Positions 26,734 to 36,177 of a stretch of DNA of 46,515 bases are shown one piece after another. The notes below the pieces were generated by a model, which worked only from the letters and a program-made list of their open reading frames with translations, made no database searches and was not told where the DNA came from. Numbering within the stretch: the stretch's first letter is position 1; the number at the start of each line of letters is the position of its first letter. The stretch covers positions 1 through 46,515 of the forward strand of contig NZ_VSLG01000020.1 of assembly GCF_008919445.1 (NCBI RefSeq). The letters are read 5' to 3'. The position numbers and the translations under genes are program-made. This stretch comes from Serinicoccus kebangsaanensis (GTDB taxonomy: Bacteria; Actinomycetota; Actinomycetes; Actinomycetales; Dermatophilaceae).

Positions 26734-27855
26734 GTGAGCGAGATCGAGATCGGACGTGGAAAGCGGGGCCGTCGGGCCTACTCCTTCGACGACGTCGCCG
26801 TCGTGCCGTCCCGCCGCACCCGTGACCCCGAGGACGTCTCGATCACCTGGCAGATCGACGCCTACCACTTCGAGCTGCCCATCCTCGCGGCGCCGATGGA
26901 CTCGGTGGTCTCACCGGAGACGGCGATCGCGATCGGAGCGCTCGGTGGACTCGGGGTCCTCGATCTCGAGGGCCTCTGGACGCGCTACGACGACCCGGCC
27001 GACGCGCTCGCGGAGATCGCGCGGTTGGAGGGCGAGGAGGCGACGCAGCGGATGCGGGAGCTGTATGCCGCGCCGGTGCGTCCGGAGCTCATCACCGCTC
27101 GGCTGCGGCAGATCAGGGACGCCGGGGTGACGGTCGCCGGCTCCCTCTCGCCGCAGCGGACCCAGCAGTTCTGGAAGGCGGTCGTCGACGCCGGGGTCGA
27201 CCTCTTCGTCATCCGCGGCACCACCGTGTCGGCCGAGCACGTCTCCAGCCACGCCGAGCCGCTGAACCTCAAACGCTTCATCTACGAGCTGGACGTGCCG
27301 GTCGTCGTCGGCGGCGCCGGCACCTACACCGCAGCCCTGCACCTGATGCGCACCGGGGCCGCCGGGGTGCTGGTCGGCTTCGGTGGCGGCTCCACCCACC
27401 GCACCCGCACGGCGCTGGGCATCCACACCCCGGCCGCGACCGCGATCGCCGACGTCGCGGCCGCCCGGCGGGACTACCTGGACGAGTCCGGAGGACGCTA
27501 CGTCCACGTCATCTCCGACGGGGGGACCAGCGAGTCGGGCGAGATCGTCAAGGCGGTCGCCTGCGGAGCCGACGCCGTCATGCTCGGCGCCGCCCTCGCC
27601 CGGGCCCAGGAGGCGCCCGGTGCGGGCTACCACTGGGGGAGCGAGGCGCACCACCCGGAGCTGCCGCGCGGCGAGAAGGTGCACGTCGGGTCGGTCGGCA
27701 CGCTCGAGGAGGTGCTGGTCGGTCCGGCCCGCACCGCCGACGGCACGACGAACCTCATGGGTGCCCTGCGCCGGGCGATGGCGACCACGGGGTACACCGA
27801 CCTCAAGGAGTTCCAGCGAGTCGACGTGGTGGTGGCGCCCTATGGCGAACGATGA
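26734..27855 (+). CDS. guaB3: GuaB3-family IMP dehydrogenase-related protein
   Basis: A 373-residue protein of the actinobacterial GuaB3 family. The barrel is IMPDH-like (YSFDDVAVVPSRRT, ILAAPMDSVVSPE, HVISDGGTSESGEIVKAVACGADAVML) but there are no CBS domains and the loop with the catalytic Cys is replaced. Paralogues of this kind have been reported as GMP reductase-like in some actinobacteria; activity here is not certain. GTG start, own leaderless promoter. Its end overlaps the next gene by 14 bases. Confidence 0.9.
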   Translation: MSEIEIGRGKRGRRAYSFDDVAVVPSRRTRDPEDVSITWQIDAYHFELPILAAPMDSVVSPETAIAIGALGGLGVLDLEGLWTRYDDPADALAEIARLEGEEATQRMRELYAAPVRPELITARLRQIRDAGVTVAGSLSPQRTQQFWKAVVDAGVDLFVIRGTTVSAEHVSSHAEPLNLKRFIYELDVPVVVGGAGTYTAALHLMRTGAAGVLVGFGGGSTHRTRTALGIHTPAATAIADVAAARRDYLDESGGRYVHVISDGGTSESGEIVKAVACGADAVMLGAALARAQEAPGAGYHWGSEAHHPELPRGEKVHVGSVGTLEEVLVGPARTADGTTNLMGALRRAMATTGYTDLKEFQRVDVVVAPYGER

Positions 27856-29257
27856 GCGACCGGAGTCGGGCAGGCACCGTCCGGGTGGACTGCCCGAGGT
27901 GAACGTCAGCATGGCCCCCGAGCACGTGCGCCGCCGTCGCGTGGTGCTGGGCACGCTGCTCGCCCTGGTCCTGCTGGGTGGGTGGGGGCTCACCCAGGTC
28001 ATCGGCGGGGCCGACGGTGCGCCCGCGGCCGGCCCGGAGACGACCTCGGGACCGACCGAGGCCAGCGCTCCGCAGCAGGCGGACGACGCAGGCGGCGACG
28101 GTGGCGAGGGTGACCAGGACGGCCAGGAGGGTGAGGGCGGTCAGGACGACGGGGCCGGTGAGCCGGCCGACCCGGGGACCGAGGACGACGGTGGTGAGCC
28201 TGCCGTCTGGCAGCGCGAGCCCGTCCCGGGCGAGCACGCGAGCGACCTGACCGCGCTGGAGCAGGTGGACTACCTGACCGGAGGGCTGACCCCGAAGTCG
28301 GTCATGTCCTCGGGGCGTGGGCTGATGATCGCCAACAACATGATGTACAGCCACACCTCCACCGTCTTCGACAGCACCAGCCGGGAGCAGCTGGAGGTCC
28401 TGGACGACGCGGTCGAGCTGTCCCAGTTCGGCATCGAGGGGCACCCGGGCCTCTCCCAGGGGTCGCCGGTCGAGGCCGCCTGGACGGCGGACGGACGGTA
28501 TGCCTACGTCTCCCAGTACACGATGTACGGCGAGAACTTCGGGGTCGAGGGCTTCGACGCCTGCACCCGGGACAGCGGCGTGGGAGCCTCCTTCGTCTAT
28601 CGCTTCGACGCCGAGGAGATGGCCTGGGACCAGGTCTTCGAGGTGGGCGCCGTGCCGAAGTACCTCGCGCTGAGCCCGGACCAGGAGACCCTGCTGGTGA
28701 GCAACTGGTGCGACGCGACCCTGTCCGTCGTCGACACCGAGCGCGGCGAGGAGACCGGGGTCATCCAGCTGGCCGCAGCACCACGCGGCGTGGTGGTCAT
28801 GCCCGACAACACGACGGCCTACGTCGTCGCGATGTATGCCGACGAGCTCTACAAGGTCGACCTCGCCGAGGGCACCGCGGAGGTGGTGATGCAGACCGCC
28901 TCCCGCCCGCGCCACCTCAACCTCGCCGACGAGGGGCGCACGCTCTACCTCACCACCAGCGGCGGCAACGCCATCTACAAGATCGACACCGGCACCGACG
29001 AGATCGTCGACCAGGTGAACCCCGGCGCGGAGCCGCGCAGCGTGGCGATGAGCCCGGACGAGAAGGCGCTCTACGTCGTCAACTACAACGAGGCGAGCAT
29101 CGCCAAGGTCAGGACCTCCGACATGGAGGTCGTCGACACCGCCCCGGTCGACGCGAACCCGATCGGGATCGACTACGACCCGGTCACCAACACCGTCTGG
29201 GTGGCCTGCTACGGCGGCTCGATCTACGTCTTCGACGACCAGAGCACCCTGCTCTGA
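27842..29257 (+). CDS. Membrane-anchored YncE/YVTN beta-propeller protein
   Basis: A 471-residue protein. Residues about 32-55 form one membrane anchor (VVLGTLLALVLLGGWGLTQVI), after a basic RRRR stretch, so the rest is outside. A 45-residue Gly/Asp/Glu-rich linker follows. The last 330 residues are repeating blades of the YVTN type, e.g. KYLALSPDQETLLVSNWC, GVVVMPDNTTAYVVAMYA and SVAMSPDEKALYVVNYNEAS. Such propellers act as extracellular binding or scaffolding modules; no enzyme motif seen. The ATG lies inside the end of guaB3 in another frame, implying coupled translation. Ligand unknown. Confidence 0.8.
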   Translation: MANDERPESGRHRPGGLPEVNVSMAPEHVRRRRVVLGTLLALVLLGGWGLTQVIGGADGAPAAGPETTSGPTEASAPQQADDAGGDGGEGDQDGQEGEGGQDDGAGEPADPGTEDDGGEPAVWQREPVPGEHASDLTALEQVDYLTGGLTPKSVMSSGRGLMIANNMMYSHTSTVFDSTSREQLEVLDDAVELSQFGIEGHPGLSQGSPVEAAWTADGRYAYVSQYTMYGENFGVEGFDACTRDSGVGASFVYRFDAEEMAWDQVFEVGAVPKYLALSPDQETLLVSNWCDATLSVVDTERGEETGVIQLAAAPRGVVVMPDNTTAYVVAMYADELYKVDLAEGTAEVVMQTASRPRHLNLADEGRTLYLTTSGGNAIYKIDTGTDEIVDQVNPGAEPRSVAMSPDEKALYVVNYNEASIAKVRTSDMEVVDTAPVDANPIGIDYDPVTNTVWVACYGGSIYVFDDQSTLL

Positions 29258-29274
29258 CGTCCAGGGGGAGGACC

Positions 29275-29280
29275 TACCCT
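29275..29280 (+). promoter_or_regulatory. -10 box of a leaderless promoter (TACCCT) for the SURF1 gene
   Basis: TACCCT is followed by GGAGCG (6 bases) and the GTG at 29287. GGAG could instead be a poor, too-close SD. Confidence 0.5.
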
Positions 29281-29286
29281 GGAGCG

Positions 29287-30099
29287 GTGATCCGCACCGC
29301 CCTCAAGCCCGCCTGGCTCGCGCTGCTGGCGCTGCTGGTGGTGGTGGTCGTGGCGTTCTACCAGCTCGGCATGTGGCAGCTCGGGGTGAGCTCGAACGCC
29401 GCCTCCAGGGAGTTCTCGCAGGAGCAGCGGCAGCGCCCCACGGTGCCCGTCGGGGAGGCCATCGCGCCGCAGACGACCTTCCCGAGCGACGGTGCCGGGC
29501 GGTCGGTGCGGGCGCAGGGCAGCTACGCGGCCGACCTGCAGTTCCTCGTCCCCGACCGGCTGCTGGCCGGCGAGCGTGGCTACTGGGTGGTCACCCCCGT
29601 GCGCACCGACTCGGCGATCGGCCCGGCGCTGCTCCCGGTGGTCCGGGGCTTCGTGCGCTCCCCGTCCGACGCCGCCGCCCCGGCCGAGGCACCGGTCACG
29701 GTCACCGGCACCCTCGCCCCCTCCGAGTCACCCGGCCCCACCGGGCTGCCCGCGGGTCAGCGCGGTGCGATCGACACCGCCGACCTGGCCAACGACTGGC
29801 AGTCCCCGATCTACGACGCCTTCGTCTTCCTCGTCGACGAGCAGCCCGGCCTCACCGACGAGGCGGTGCAACCGGTCCCGCCGCCGGTCTTCGGGGAGAG
29901 CGGGGTGGTGTGGCGCAACGTCGGCTACGCGCTGCAGTGGTTCATCTTCGCGGCCTTCGCCATCTACATGTACCTCCGCTTCCTGCACGACGCGGCGCGC
30001 CGCGCCGAGGGCCCCGCGCCCTCGACCGCCGACGCTCCGCCGGCCCCACCTCCCCAGCCCCGGTCCGCCCCCGCCCCGATGAAGGAGCCCCACCCATGA
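29287..30099 (+). CDS. SURF1-family cytochrome oxidase assembly protein
   Basis: A 270-residue SURF1 protein: one helix near the N terminus (WLALLALLVVVVVAFYQLGMWQL) and one near the C terminus (YALQWFIFAAFAIYMYLRF), with an extracytoplasmic domain between that includes GYWVVTPVRT and LPVVRGFVRSP. SURF1 helps insert heme a into the aa3-type oxidase. The GTG start is 6 bases after a -10 box. The C-terminal tail is a Pro/Ala-rich stretch overlapping the next start. Upstream of a DUF3817 gene and guaA, a common actinobacterial order. Confidence 0.85.
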   Translation: MIRTALKPAWLALLALLVVVVVAFYQLGMWQLGVSSNAASREFSQEQRQRPTVPVGEAIAPQTTFPSDGAGRSVRAQGSYAADLQFLVPDRLLAGERGYWVVTPVRTDSAIGPALLPVVRGFVRSPSDAAAPAEAPVTVTGTLAPSESPGPTGLPAGQRGAIDTADLANDWQSPIYDAFVFLVDEQPGLTDEAVQPVPPPVFGESGVVWRNVGYALQWFIFAAFAIYMYLRFLHDAARRAEGPAPSTADAPPAPPPQPRSAPAPMKEPHP

Positions 30100-30431
30100 C
30101 CCCCCGTGCCAAGCTGCTGTTCTTCCGCCTCATGGCGTTCGTGGTCGGCATCGGCCTGCTGCTCCTGGTGGCGCACATGGTCCTGCGCTACGGCTTCGGC
30201 AACCATGCCCTGGCGTGGTGGCCCTCGCCGCACGGGTGGGTCTACATGGTCTACCTCGTCGCCACCGCGCTGCTCGGCTTCCAGCTGCGCTGGGGCCTGG
30301 GGAAGATGGTCGGGGTGATGCTGGCCGGGTGCGTGCCCTTCCTGTCCTTCTGGGTGGAGCACCGGGTCGCCAGGGAGGCGGCGGCCCAGATCGAGGGGGA
30401 CGGCGCGGGCGCGGGTAGGGTGGCCGCGTGA
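30096..30431 (+). CDS. DUF3817-family small membrane protein
   Basis: A 111-residue protein with about three membrane helices: [39 protein letters not shown] and [20 protein letters not shown]. The FRxxAxxxG start and PFLSFWxEHRV end are typical of the DUF3817 family usually found before guaA in actinobacteria. Function unknown. ATG overlaps the SURF1 stop by four bases; its own stop overlaps the guaA GTG. Confidence 0.85.
   Translation: MTPRAKLLFFRLMAFVVGIGLLLLVAHMVLRYGFGNHALAWWPSPHGWVYMVYLVATALLGFQLRWGLGKMVGVMLAGCVPFLSFWVEHRVAREAAAQIEGDGAGAGRVAA
30416..30421 (+). promoter_or_regulatory. -10 box of a leaderless promoter (TAGGGT) for guaA
   Basis: TAGGGT, then GGCCGC (6 bases), then the GTG at 30428. 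The box lies within the last codons of the DUF3817 gene, so guaA can be transcribed alone or from upstream. Confidence 0.55.
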
Positions 30432-32044
30432 CCTCGGCAGCACCGGCTCTGGACGTGCGCCCCGACCCCGTGCTCGTCGTGGACTTCGGTGCGCAGTATG
30501 CCCAGCTCATCGCCAGGCGGGTCCGTGAGGCGGACTGCTACAGCGAGATCGTCCCGCACACCATGCCCGCCGCCGAGATGCTGGCGAGGAACCCCGCCGC
30601 GATCATCCTGTCCGGAGGACCCTCCTCGGTCTACGCCGACGGTGCCCCAGGGCTGGAGGAGGCCGTCGTCACCGCGGGGGTGCCGGTGCTCGGCATCTGC
30701 TACGGCTTCCAGGCGATGGCGCGGGTGCTGGGCGGCACCGTGGAGCGGACCGGGAGCCGGGAGTACGGTCAGACCGACGCCACGGTGAGCGGACCGCCGA
30801 GCACCCTCTTCGCCGGGCAGCCGGAGCAGCAGGTCGTGTGGATGTCGCACGGGGACGCCGTGACGGCGGCGCCGACGGGGTGCACGGTCTCCGCCCGCAC
30901 CCCCGGCGCGCCGGTCGCCGCCTTCGAGGACGACGAGCGCCGGCTCTACGGCGTGCAGTGGCACCCTGAGGTCCTGCACTCCGCGCACGGCCAGGAGGTC
31001 CTGGTCAACTTCCTCACCCGTGGGGCCGGCATCACCCCCTCGTGGACCAGCGAGAACGTCGCGGAGGGGCTGATCTCCCAGGCCAGGGCGCAGATCGGCG
31101 CGGACCGGGTCATCTGCGGCCTCTCCGGCGGCGTCGACTCCTCGGTCGCCGCGGCCCTGGTGCAGCGCGCCGTGGGCGACCAGCTCACGTGCGTGTTCGT
31201 CGACCACGGGCTGCTGCGCGAGGGCGAGGCCGAGCAGGTCGAGACCGACTTCGTCGAGGCGACCGGTGTCGACCTCGTGGTCGTGGACGCCCGCGAGCGC
31301 TTCCTCGGCGCGCTCGCCGGCGTGAGCGATCCGGAGGAGAAGCGCAAGATCATCGGGCGCGAGTTCATCCGGGTCTTCGAGCAGGCGGCCCGCGACGTCG
31401 TGCGCGCCCACGACCCGTCCGCCGACGGCGACGGGGACCCGGAGGACCACCCGGTGCGCTGGTTGGTCCAGGGCACGCTCTACCCGGACGTGGTGGAGTC
31501 CGGCGGCGGCACCGGCGCGGCCAACATCAAGAGCCATCACAACGTGGGCGGGCTGCCCGACGACCTCCAGTTCCAGCTGGTCGAACCGCTGCGCACCCTC
31601 TTCAAGGACGAGGTGCGGCAGGTCGGGCTGGAGCTGGGCGTCCCGGAGGCCATCGTGTGGCGCCAGCCCTTCCCCGGGCCGGGCCTGGGCATCCGCATCA
31701 TCGGCGAGGTCACCGCGGACCGGCTGGACACCCTCCGGCGCGCGGACGCGATCGCCCGGGAGGAGCTGACCGCGGCCGGGCTCGACCGGGACATCTGGCA
31801 GTGCCCCGTGGTGCTCCTCGCGGACGTGCGGTCGGTCGGGGTCCAGGGGGACGGCCGCACCTACGGCCACCCGGTGGTGCTGCGGCCGGTGTCCTCCGAG
31901 GACGCGATGACCGCCGACTGGACCCGGCTGCCCTACGACGTGCTGGCCCGCATCTCCTCCCGGATCACCAACGAGGTCGAGGAGGTCAATCGGGTCGCGC
32001 TCGACGTGACCAGCAAACCCCCGGGGACGATCGAATGGGAGTGA
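30428..32044 (+). CDS. guaA: GMP synthase (glutamine-hydrolysing)
   Basis: A 538-residue enzyme turning XMP into GMP with glutamine and ATP. The N-terminal GATase has the triad Cys91 ([10 protein letters not shown]), His179 and Glu181 (WHPEVLHS). The ATP-pyrophosphatase P-loop is [15 protein letters not shown], and the C-terminal dimerisation domain ends KPPGTIEWE as usual. Together with guaB it completes the guanine branch. GTG start, leaderless -10 box. Its 3' end overlaps the murT ATG by 10 bases. Confidence 0.97.
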   Translation: MTSAAPALDVRPDPVLVVDFGAQYAQLIARRVREADCYSEIVPHTMPAAEMLARNPAAIILSGGPSSVYADGAPGLEEAVVTAGVPVLGICYGFQAMARVLGGTVERTGSREYGQTDATVSGPPSTLFAGQPEQQVVWMSHGDAVTAAPTGCTVSARTPGAPVAAFEDDERRLYGVQWHPEVLHSAHGQEVLVNFLTRGAGITPSWTSENVAEGLISQARAQIGADRVICGLSGGVDSSVAAALVQRAVGDQLTCVFVDHGLLREGEAEQVETDFVEATGVDLVVVDARERFLGALAGVSDPEEKRKIIGREFIRVFEQAARDVVRAHDPSADGDGDPEDHPVRWLVQGTLYPDVVESGGGTGAANIKSHHNVGGLPDDLQFQLVEPLRTLFKDEVRQVGLELGVPEAIVWRQPFPGPGLGIRIIGEVTADRLDTLRRADAIAREELTAAGLDRDIWQCPVVLLADVRSVGVQGDGRTYGHPVVLRPVSSEDAMTADWTRLPYDVLARISSRITNEVEEVNRVALDVTSKPPGTIEWE

Positions 32045-33363
32045 GGACCACCCTGGCGCTCGCCGCCGGCAAGACGGCGCGCGCGGCGTCCCGGCTCCGC
32101 GGCGGCGGCTCGGCGCTCCCCGGTCTGGTGACCGAGCGGATCGACCCGGCGGTGCTGCGGCATACCCTCGGGTCGTTGCCTCGGGGCGTGGTCGTGGTCA
32201 GCGGCACCAACGGCAAGACGACGACCACCAAGATGCTGGTGGCGCTGCTGCGGGCGCACGGGCTGCGGGTGTTCACCAACCCGACCGGCTCGAACTTCAC
32301 CCGCGGGGTGATCTCCTCGATGCTCGGCGAGGTCGGGCTGCGCGGCGCCCTGGCCGCGGACGTGGCCGTGGTGGAGCTGGACGAGGCGCACGCCCTGCAC
32401 TTCAGCGCCCAGGTGCGGCCGACGCACTCGCTCCTGCTCAACGTCGCGCGGGACCAGCTCGACCGGTTCGCCGAGATCGACCACACGGCGCAGCTGCTCA
32501 CCACGCTGGCCGAGCAGACGACCGACGGGGTCGTGCTGAACGTGGACGACTCCTTCATCTCCCGCATCCGCGGACGGGTGGGCGACGGGGTGCGGGTGAG
32601 CTGGTTCGGGGTCGACCCGTCCATCGCCGACCGCCTGCCCGAGCTGCAGGAGCAGGACGTCCGTGCCGAGGACACCTCGGAGGTGGTGCTGGACCGCGAG
32701 GAGCGCAGCGCCGCAGCCCTGCTGCTGCCGGCGGACGACGGGCGCGCCTTCACCGTCCGGCTCCCCGGCGACCCGGGCGCGGACGTCGGGCCGGTGACCC
32801 TGCGCCAGCGGGGGCTCGCGGCGATGATCAACGCGACCGCCGCCACGGCCATGGCCCGGCACGTGCTCGGCGACGACTTCCGCGCCGGCGTTGCGGGTGC
32901 CGCGCTGGCCCGGGTGGCGCCACCGTTCGGCAGGGGCGAGGTGATCGACGTCGGTGGGGTGCCGCTGGAGCTGGTCCTGGTGAAGAACCCGGCGGGGTTC
33001 ACGGTGGCGCTGGGTACCTACGGGTCCGAGCCGGTCGCCACCATGGTCGCCATCAACGACAACTACGCCGACGGCCGGGACGTGTCCTGGCTCTACGACG
33101 TGTCCTTCGAGTCGTTGCGCGAGCGCGGGGTGGCGCTGACCTCGGGCGTGCGGGGATGGGACATGGCGCTGCGCCTGCGCTACGACGGCGTCGAGGTCGG
33201 GGACGTCGAGACCGACCTGGACGCAGCCCTGGACCGCTTCCTGAGCGACCACGAGGGGGAGCCGAGGCGCATCTTCTGCACCTACACGGCGATGATGCAC
33301 CTGCGCCGTCGGCTGGCCGACCGCTTCGGGCTGGCCCGCTTCGGAGAGGACCCGGACGCATGA
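32035..33363 (+). CDS. murT: Lipid II isoglutaminyl synthase, MurT subunit
   Basis: A 442-residue Mur-ligase-like protein. The P-loop is [12 protein letters not shown], followed by [11 protein letters not shown] and the central-domain Asn/His segment. The C-terminal DUF1727 domain contains [17 protein letters not shown]. With GatD it amidates the D-Glu of lipid II using ATP. The Cys4 zinc ribbon known from firmicute MurT is missing: the only cysteine is near the C terminus. ATG is inside the end of guaA. The stop overlaps the gatD start (ATGA), which supports a 1:1 complex. Confidence 0.9.
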   Translation: MGVRTTLALAAGKTARAASRLRGGGSALPGLVTERIDPAVLRHTLGSLPRGVVVVSGTNGKTTTTKMLVALLRAHGLRVFTNPTGSNFTRGVISSMLGEVGLRGALAADVAVVELDEAHALHFSAQVRPTHSLLLNVARDQLDRFAEIDHTAQLLTTLAEQTTDGVVLNVDDSFISRIRGRVGDGVRVSWFGVDPSIADRLPELQEQDVRAEDTSEVVLDREERSAAALLLPADDGRAFTVRLPGDPGADVGPVTLRQRGLAAMINATAATAMARHVLGDDFRAGVAGAALARVAPPFGRGEVIDVGGVPLELVLVKNPAGFTVALGTYGSEPVATMVAINDNYADGRDVSWLYDVSFESLRERGVALTSGVRGWDMALRLRYDGVEVGDVETDLDAALDRFLSDHEGEPRRIFCTYTAMMHLRRRLADRFGLARFGEDPDA

Positions 33364-34160
33364 CCCGGCCCGAGGGCAGCAGCGGCGTGGCGGTCGCCCT
33401 GCCGGACGACGTCGCGGCGCTGGCCGAGGTGCCGGCGGACAAGGGCGAGGTGCACGTGGTGCATCTCTACCCGCGCGAGATGAGCATCTACGGCGACCTG
33501 GGCAACACCCGGTGCCTGGCTGCCCGGTTGCGCTGGCACGGATACCGTCCCGTCGTCCACGACCACCACCCCGGCGCCCCCTGGCCGGAGCGGGTCGACA
33601 TCCTGCTGGGCGGCGGTGGCCAGGACAGCGGGCAGGTGCGGGTCACCGAGGACCTGGAGCGGCACGCAGACCGGCTGCGGGAGCTCGCGGCCGACGGTCT
33701 GCCCATGCTGATGATCTGCGGCATGTACCAGCTCTTCGGCGAGGCCTTCATCACGGTGGAGGGCCAGCGCCTGCCAGGCCTGGGGATCCTGGACGTCACC
33801 ACCCGCGGCAACGCCACCCGGATGATCGGGCCGGTCGTGCTGGACACCGACTTCGGGTCGGTCGTGGGCTACGAGAACCACTCCGGCTCGACCGTCCTCG
33901 GGGAGGGGCAGCGGCCCTTCGGCCGGGTGCGGCACGGCAAGGGCAACAACGGCTCGGACGCCCTCGAGGGTGCCCGGGTCGGCAACGTCGTCGCCTCCTA
34001 CCTGCACGGTCCCATCCTGCCGGCCAACCCGACGCTCGCGGACGGTCTGCTCGAGATCGCCGCGCGGCGTGCGACCGGCGAGTGGGCGCCGGGTGAGATC
34101 GACGACACGGTCGCCACCAGGGCGCACCAGGCTCAGGTGCGCAGGCTGCTCGGGTCCTGA
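33360..34160 (+). CDS. gatD: Lipid II isoglutaminyl synthase, glutaminase subunit GatD
   Basis: A 266-residue CobQ/CobB-type glutamine amidotransferase. The nucleophile is Cys120 (MLMICGMYQLFG) and the catalytic His is His216 (SYLHGPIL); there is no Glu as in class I triads, as usual for this group. It supplies ammonia to MurT. The early YPREMSIYGDLGN is also characteristic. The N terminus is about 25 residues longer than in the staphylococcal protein. Its 3' end overlaps the convergent flippase-like gene by 28 bases. Confidence 0.92.
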   Translation: MTRPEGSSGVAVALPDDVAALAEVPADKGEVHVVHLYPREMSIYGDLGNTRCLAARLRWHGYRPVVHDHHPGAPWPERVDILLGGGGQDSGQVRVTEDLERHADRLRELAADGLPMLMICGMYQLFGEAFITVEGQRLPGLGILDVTTRGNATRMIGPVVLDTDFGSVVGYENHSGSTVLGEGQRPFGRVRHGKGNNGSDALEGARVGNVVASYLHGPILPANPTLADGLLEIAARRATGEWAPGEIDDTVATRAHQAQVRRLLGS

Positions 34161-35203
34161 TCGACCAGCGTCGTGCGCCCCGACCCGAACCACCACGCGG
34201 CCACGGCACCCAGCCCGAACGGCACGACGACGACGTGGGCGTAGATGGCATACAGCAGGGCGGTCGCGGAGGCGGCCCCCGGATCGCCCCCGAGCAGGAC
34301 CAGCATGCCCGCGGTCCCCACCTCGGTCACGCCCAGGCCACCGGGGGTGACGGCGACCACGGTGAGCAGCTGTCGGAACGTGTAGGCGCAGACGAGCTCG
34401 GCCAGCGGGAGGTCCAGCCCGACCACGTGGGCGGCGAACCAGTAGAGGCCGAAGAGCAGCACGAACTGCCCGGTCATGCCGAGCGCCATCGTCAGCCCGC
34501 CGCTGCGGACCACCCCCGCGACCCGGTGCCGCTGGTCGGTGAGCAGCTCGTCGGGAGCCTGACCGCGGATGGTCGTGGCGCCGACGACGGCCAGCCCGCG
34601 GCGCGCCGTCCTGGCGATCACCCGTGCCGCGCCGTCGGACAGCACGAAGACACCGGCCACGAGCACGAGCAGCAGACCCAGCGCCCCCGCGACCCACGCA
34701 CCGCGGATCACCACGTCCGGGGCGTCGACCGGCCCGGCGACGAGCACCAGCGCCCCGAGGATGGGCAGCGCGACCCGCGCCAGCAGGTTCCACAGCCCGG
34801 TCACCAGGATGCTGGTGGAGATCGAGCGCAGCGCGAAGCCCCAGGAGCGGAACATCCCGCCCATCAGCGCGATCCCCACCGCACCGCCGAGCGGGAGCAG
34901 GTTGGCCGCGGTCGCGGACACCGCGTTGGCCTTCAGCGCCTGGACGTGCCCCAGCCCCGGCAGGGACCCGATGAGGACCCAGGTGTAGCTGAACAGCCCG
35001 GCCAGCAGCAGCAGCGCCATGACCAGTGCCGTCCCGGGGCGGACCCGGCCCAGCTGCGCCCCGATCTGCGCCCACGAGGTGTCCAGGAAGTGCGGCAGCC
35101 CGTAGGCGATCAGCAGGGTTGCCACCACCAGCCCGACGGCGGAGCTGACGGCGTCCCGCCAGGTCAGGCGACGCGGCAGCGGACTCCGCTGCGCATCGCT
35201 CAC
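34133..35203 (-). CDS. UPF0104/lysylphosphatidylglycerol-synthase-TM family protein (flippase-like)
   Basis: A 356-residue protein with about eight membrane helices. Hallmarks of the family are the segment NLLPLGGAVGIALMGG and the late motif VTPGGLGVTEVGTAGML. Relatives include the MprF flippase domain and YbhN/AglD-like proteins, so a role in moving a lipid-linked substrate is a reasonable but unproven idea. The GTG start at 35203 has AGGGGG 5 bases upstream and overlaps the stop of the gene before it (GTGA). It is the last of three coupled membrane genes. Confidence 0.83.
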   Translation of the reverse strand: MSDAQRSPLPRRLTWRDAVSSAVGLVVATLLIAYGLPHFLDTSWAQIGAQLGRVRPGTALVMALLLLAGLFSYTWVLIGSLPGLGHVQALKANAVSATAANLLPLGGAVGIALMGGMFRSWGFALRSISTSILVTGLWNLLARVALPILGALVLVAGPVDAPDVVIRGAWVAGALGLLLVLVAGVFVLSDGAARVIARTARRGLAVVGATTIRGQAPDELLTDQRHRVAGVVRSGGLTMALGMTGQFVLLFGLYWFAAHVVGLDLPLAELVCAYTFRQLLTVVAVTPGGLGVTEVGTAGMLVLLGGDPGAASATALLYAIYAHVVVVPFGLGAVAAWWFGSGRTTLVDQDPSSLRT

Positions 35204-35673
35204 GCCGCCCCCTGGTCCACGTCGCCCATGCTCCCAGACCCGCGGCCTCCCACGGGGGCGGCACGTGCGCCACGGGCCGAGAGCAGCCACCACAGGCCGG
35301 CCGCGGGCAGGACGACGGGGATGAACAGATAGCCCTGCCCGAAGTGGCTCCACACGGTCTGGTCCGGGAACATCTCCGGCGCCAGGTAGCTCCAGGTGCC
35401 GACGACCAGGACCCCGGCGAGCTCGACCGACAGCGCCACCACCGCCACCCACCAGGCTCGGCGCCCGCGCAGCGAGAGCGAGACGAGGGCGACGACATAC
35501 ACCAGGGCGGCGACCGCGGACAGGCTGTAGGCCAGGGGTGCCTGCTCGAACCGGGTCGAGATCTGGGCGGCGGACCGGGAGACGGTGCCGATGACGAAGA
35601 CGAGGTAGAGCGCCAGGATCACCCGGCCCGGCCCGTGCCGGCGGTCGCCGTCGTGCGGTGTGGGGCGGCTCAC
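35200..35673 (-). CDS. Unknown 157-residue membrane protein (four helices)
   Basis: Not recognised. Four hydrophobic helices are clear: VILALYLVFVIGTVSRSAAQ, LAYSLSAVAALVYVVALVSL, VALSVELAGVLVVGTWSYL and YLFIPVVLPAAGLWWLL. A short polar N terminus (about 20 residues) and a Gly/Asp-rich tail flank them. GTG start inside the stop of the upstream gene; its own stop overlaps the flippase-like start. Such tight coupling suggests the three proteins act as one complex. Confidence 0.7.
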   Translation of the reverse strand: MSRPTPHDGDRRHGPGRVILALYLVFVIGTVSRSAAQISTRFEQAPLAYSLSAVAALVYVVALVSLSLRGRRAWWVAVVALSVELAGVLVVGTWSYLAPEMFPDQTVWSHFGQGYLFIPVVLPAAGLWWLLSARGARAAPVGGRGSGSMGDVDQGAA

Positions 35674-36104
35674 GTGAGCATCCCCACGCCGTACCAGATC
35701 TGCGCCGTCCGGGCACCCATCACGGCGACCACGAAGGCCGCGACCGCAAGCACGAAGGTGCTCCACCGCGTCGGCTCCTGACCCGCCCAGACCAGCGCCA
35801 GCGCGGGCAGCAGCAGGATGGTCACGAGGTAGGCCCACAGCTCCCAGCCCGGGCCCACCGGAGCGGCGCCACCCAGCTGCCGACCGAAGTAGGTCGCGCA
35901 GTAGGCGACCACGCCGGCCTGCAGCAGCCAGGTGAGCCCCAGCGTGACCCGGCCGGGGGGCCGGCCGTTCAGGCCCGCCACCAGCGCGACGATCGCGATC
36001 GCCAGCCCGCCGAGCAGCAGGACGAGCGTCGGCGGGTCGAGGTATCCCGAGCTCGGGGTGGCCGCGCCACCGGTGACGGCGGCGGTCGGGAGGGCGTGGG
36101 TCAC
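35670..36104 (-). CDS. Unknown 144-residue membrane protein (four helices)
   Basis: Not recognised. Helices: PPTLVLLLGGLAIAIVALVA, VTLGLTWLLQAGVVAYCATY, LWAYLVTILLLPALALVWA and FVLAVAAFVVAVMGARTAQI. First gene of the three-gene membrane operon. The GTG start is fixed by a TACCCT -10 box 6 bases upstream. It is divergent from pcrA with 73 bases between the starts, in which both genes have their promoter boxes. Confidence 0.68.
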   Translation of the reverse strand: MTHALPTAAVTGGAATPSSGYLDPPTLVLLLGGLAIAIVALVAGLNGRPPGRVTLGLTWLLQAGVVAYCATYFGRQLGGAAPVGPGWELWAYLVTILLLPALALVWAGQEPTRWSTFVLAVAAFVVAVMGARTAQIWYGVGMLT

Positions 36105-36110
36105 CCCACC

Positions 36111-36116
36111 AGGGTA
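36111..36116 (-). promoter_or_regulatory. -10 box of a leaderless promoter (TACCCT), minus strand
   Basis: TACCCT, then GGTGGG (6 bases), then the GTG at 36104. Confidence 0.5.
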
Positions 36117-36163
36117 GGCCGCGGGCCGCGGCGGACCGGACCGGGCATGTCCTTCCGGCTGCC

Positions 36164-36169
36164 TAGGAT
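36164..36169 (+). promoter_or_regulatory. -10 box (TAGGAT) just before pcrA
   Basis: TAGGAT is followed by 8 bases and the ATG at 36178, giving a leaderless or nearly leaderless mRNA. No SD. Confidence 0.5.
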
Positions 36170-36177
36170 GGGACCTG

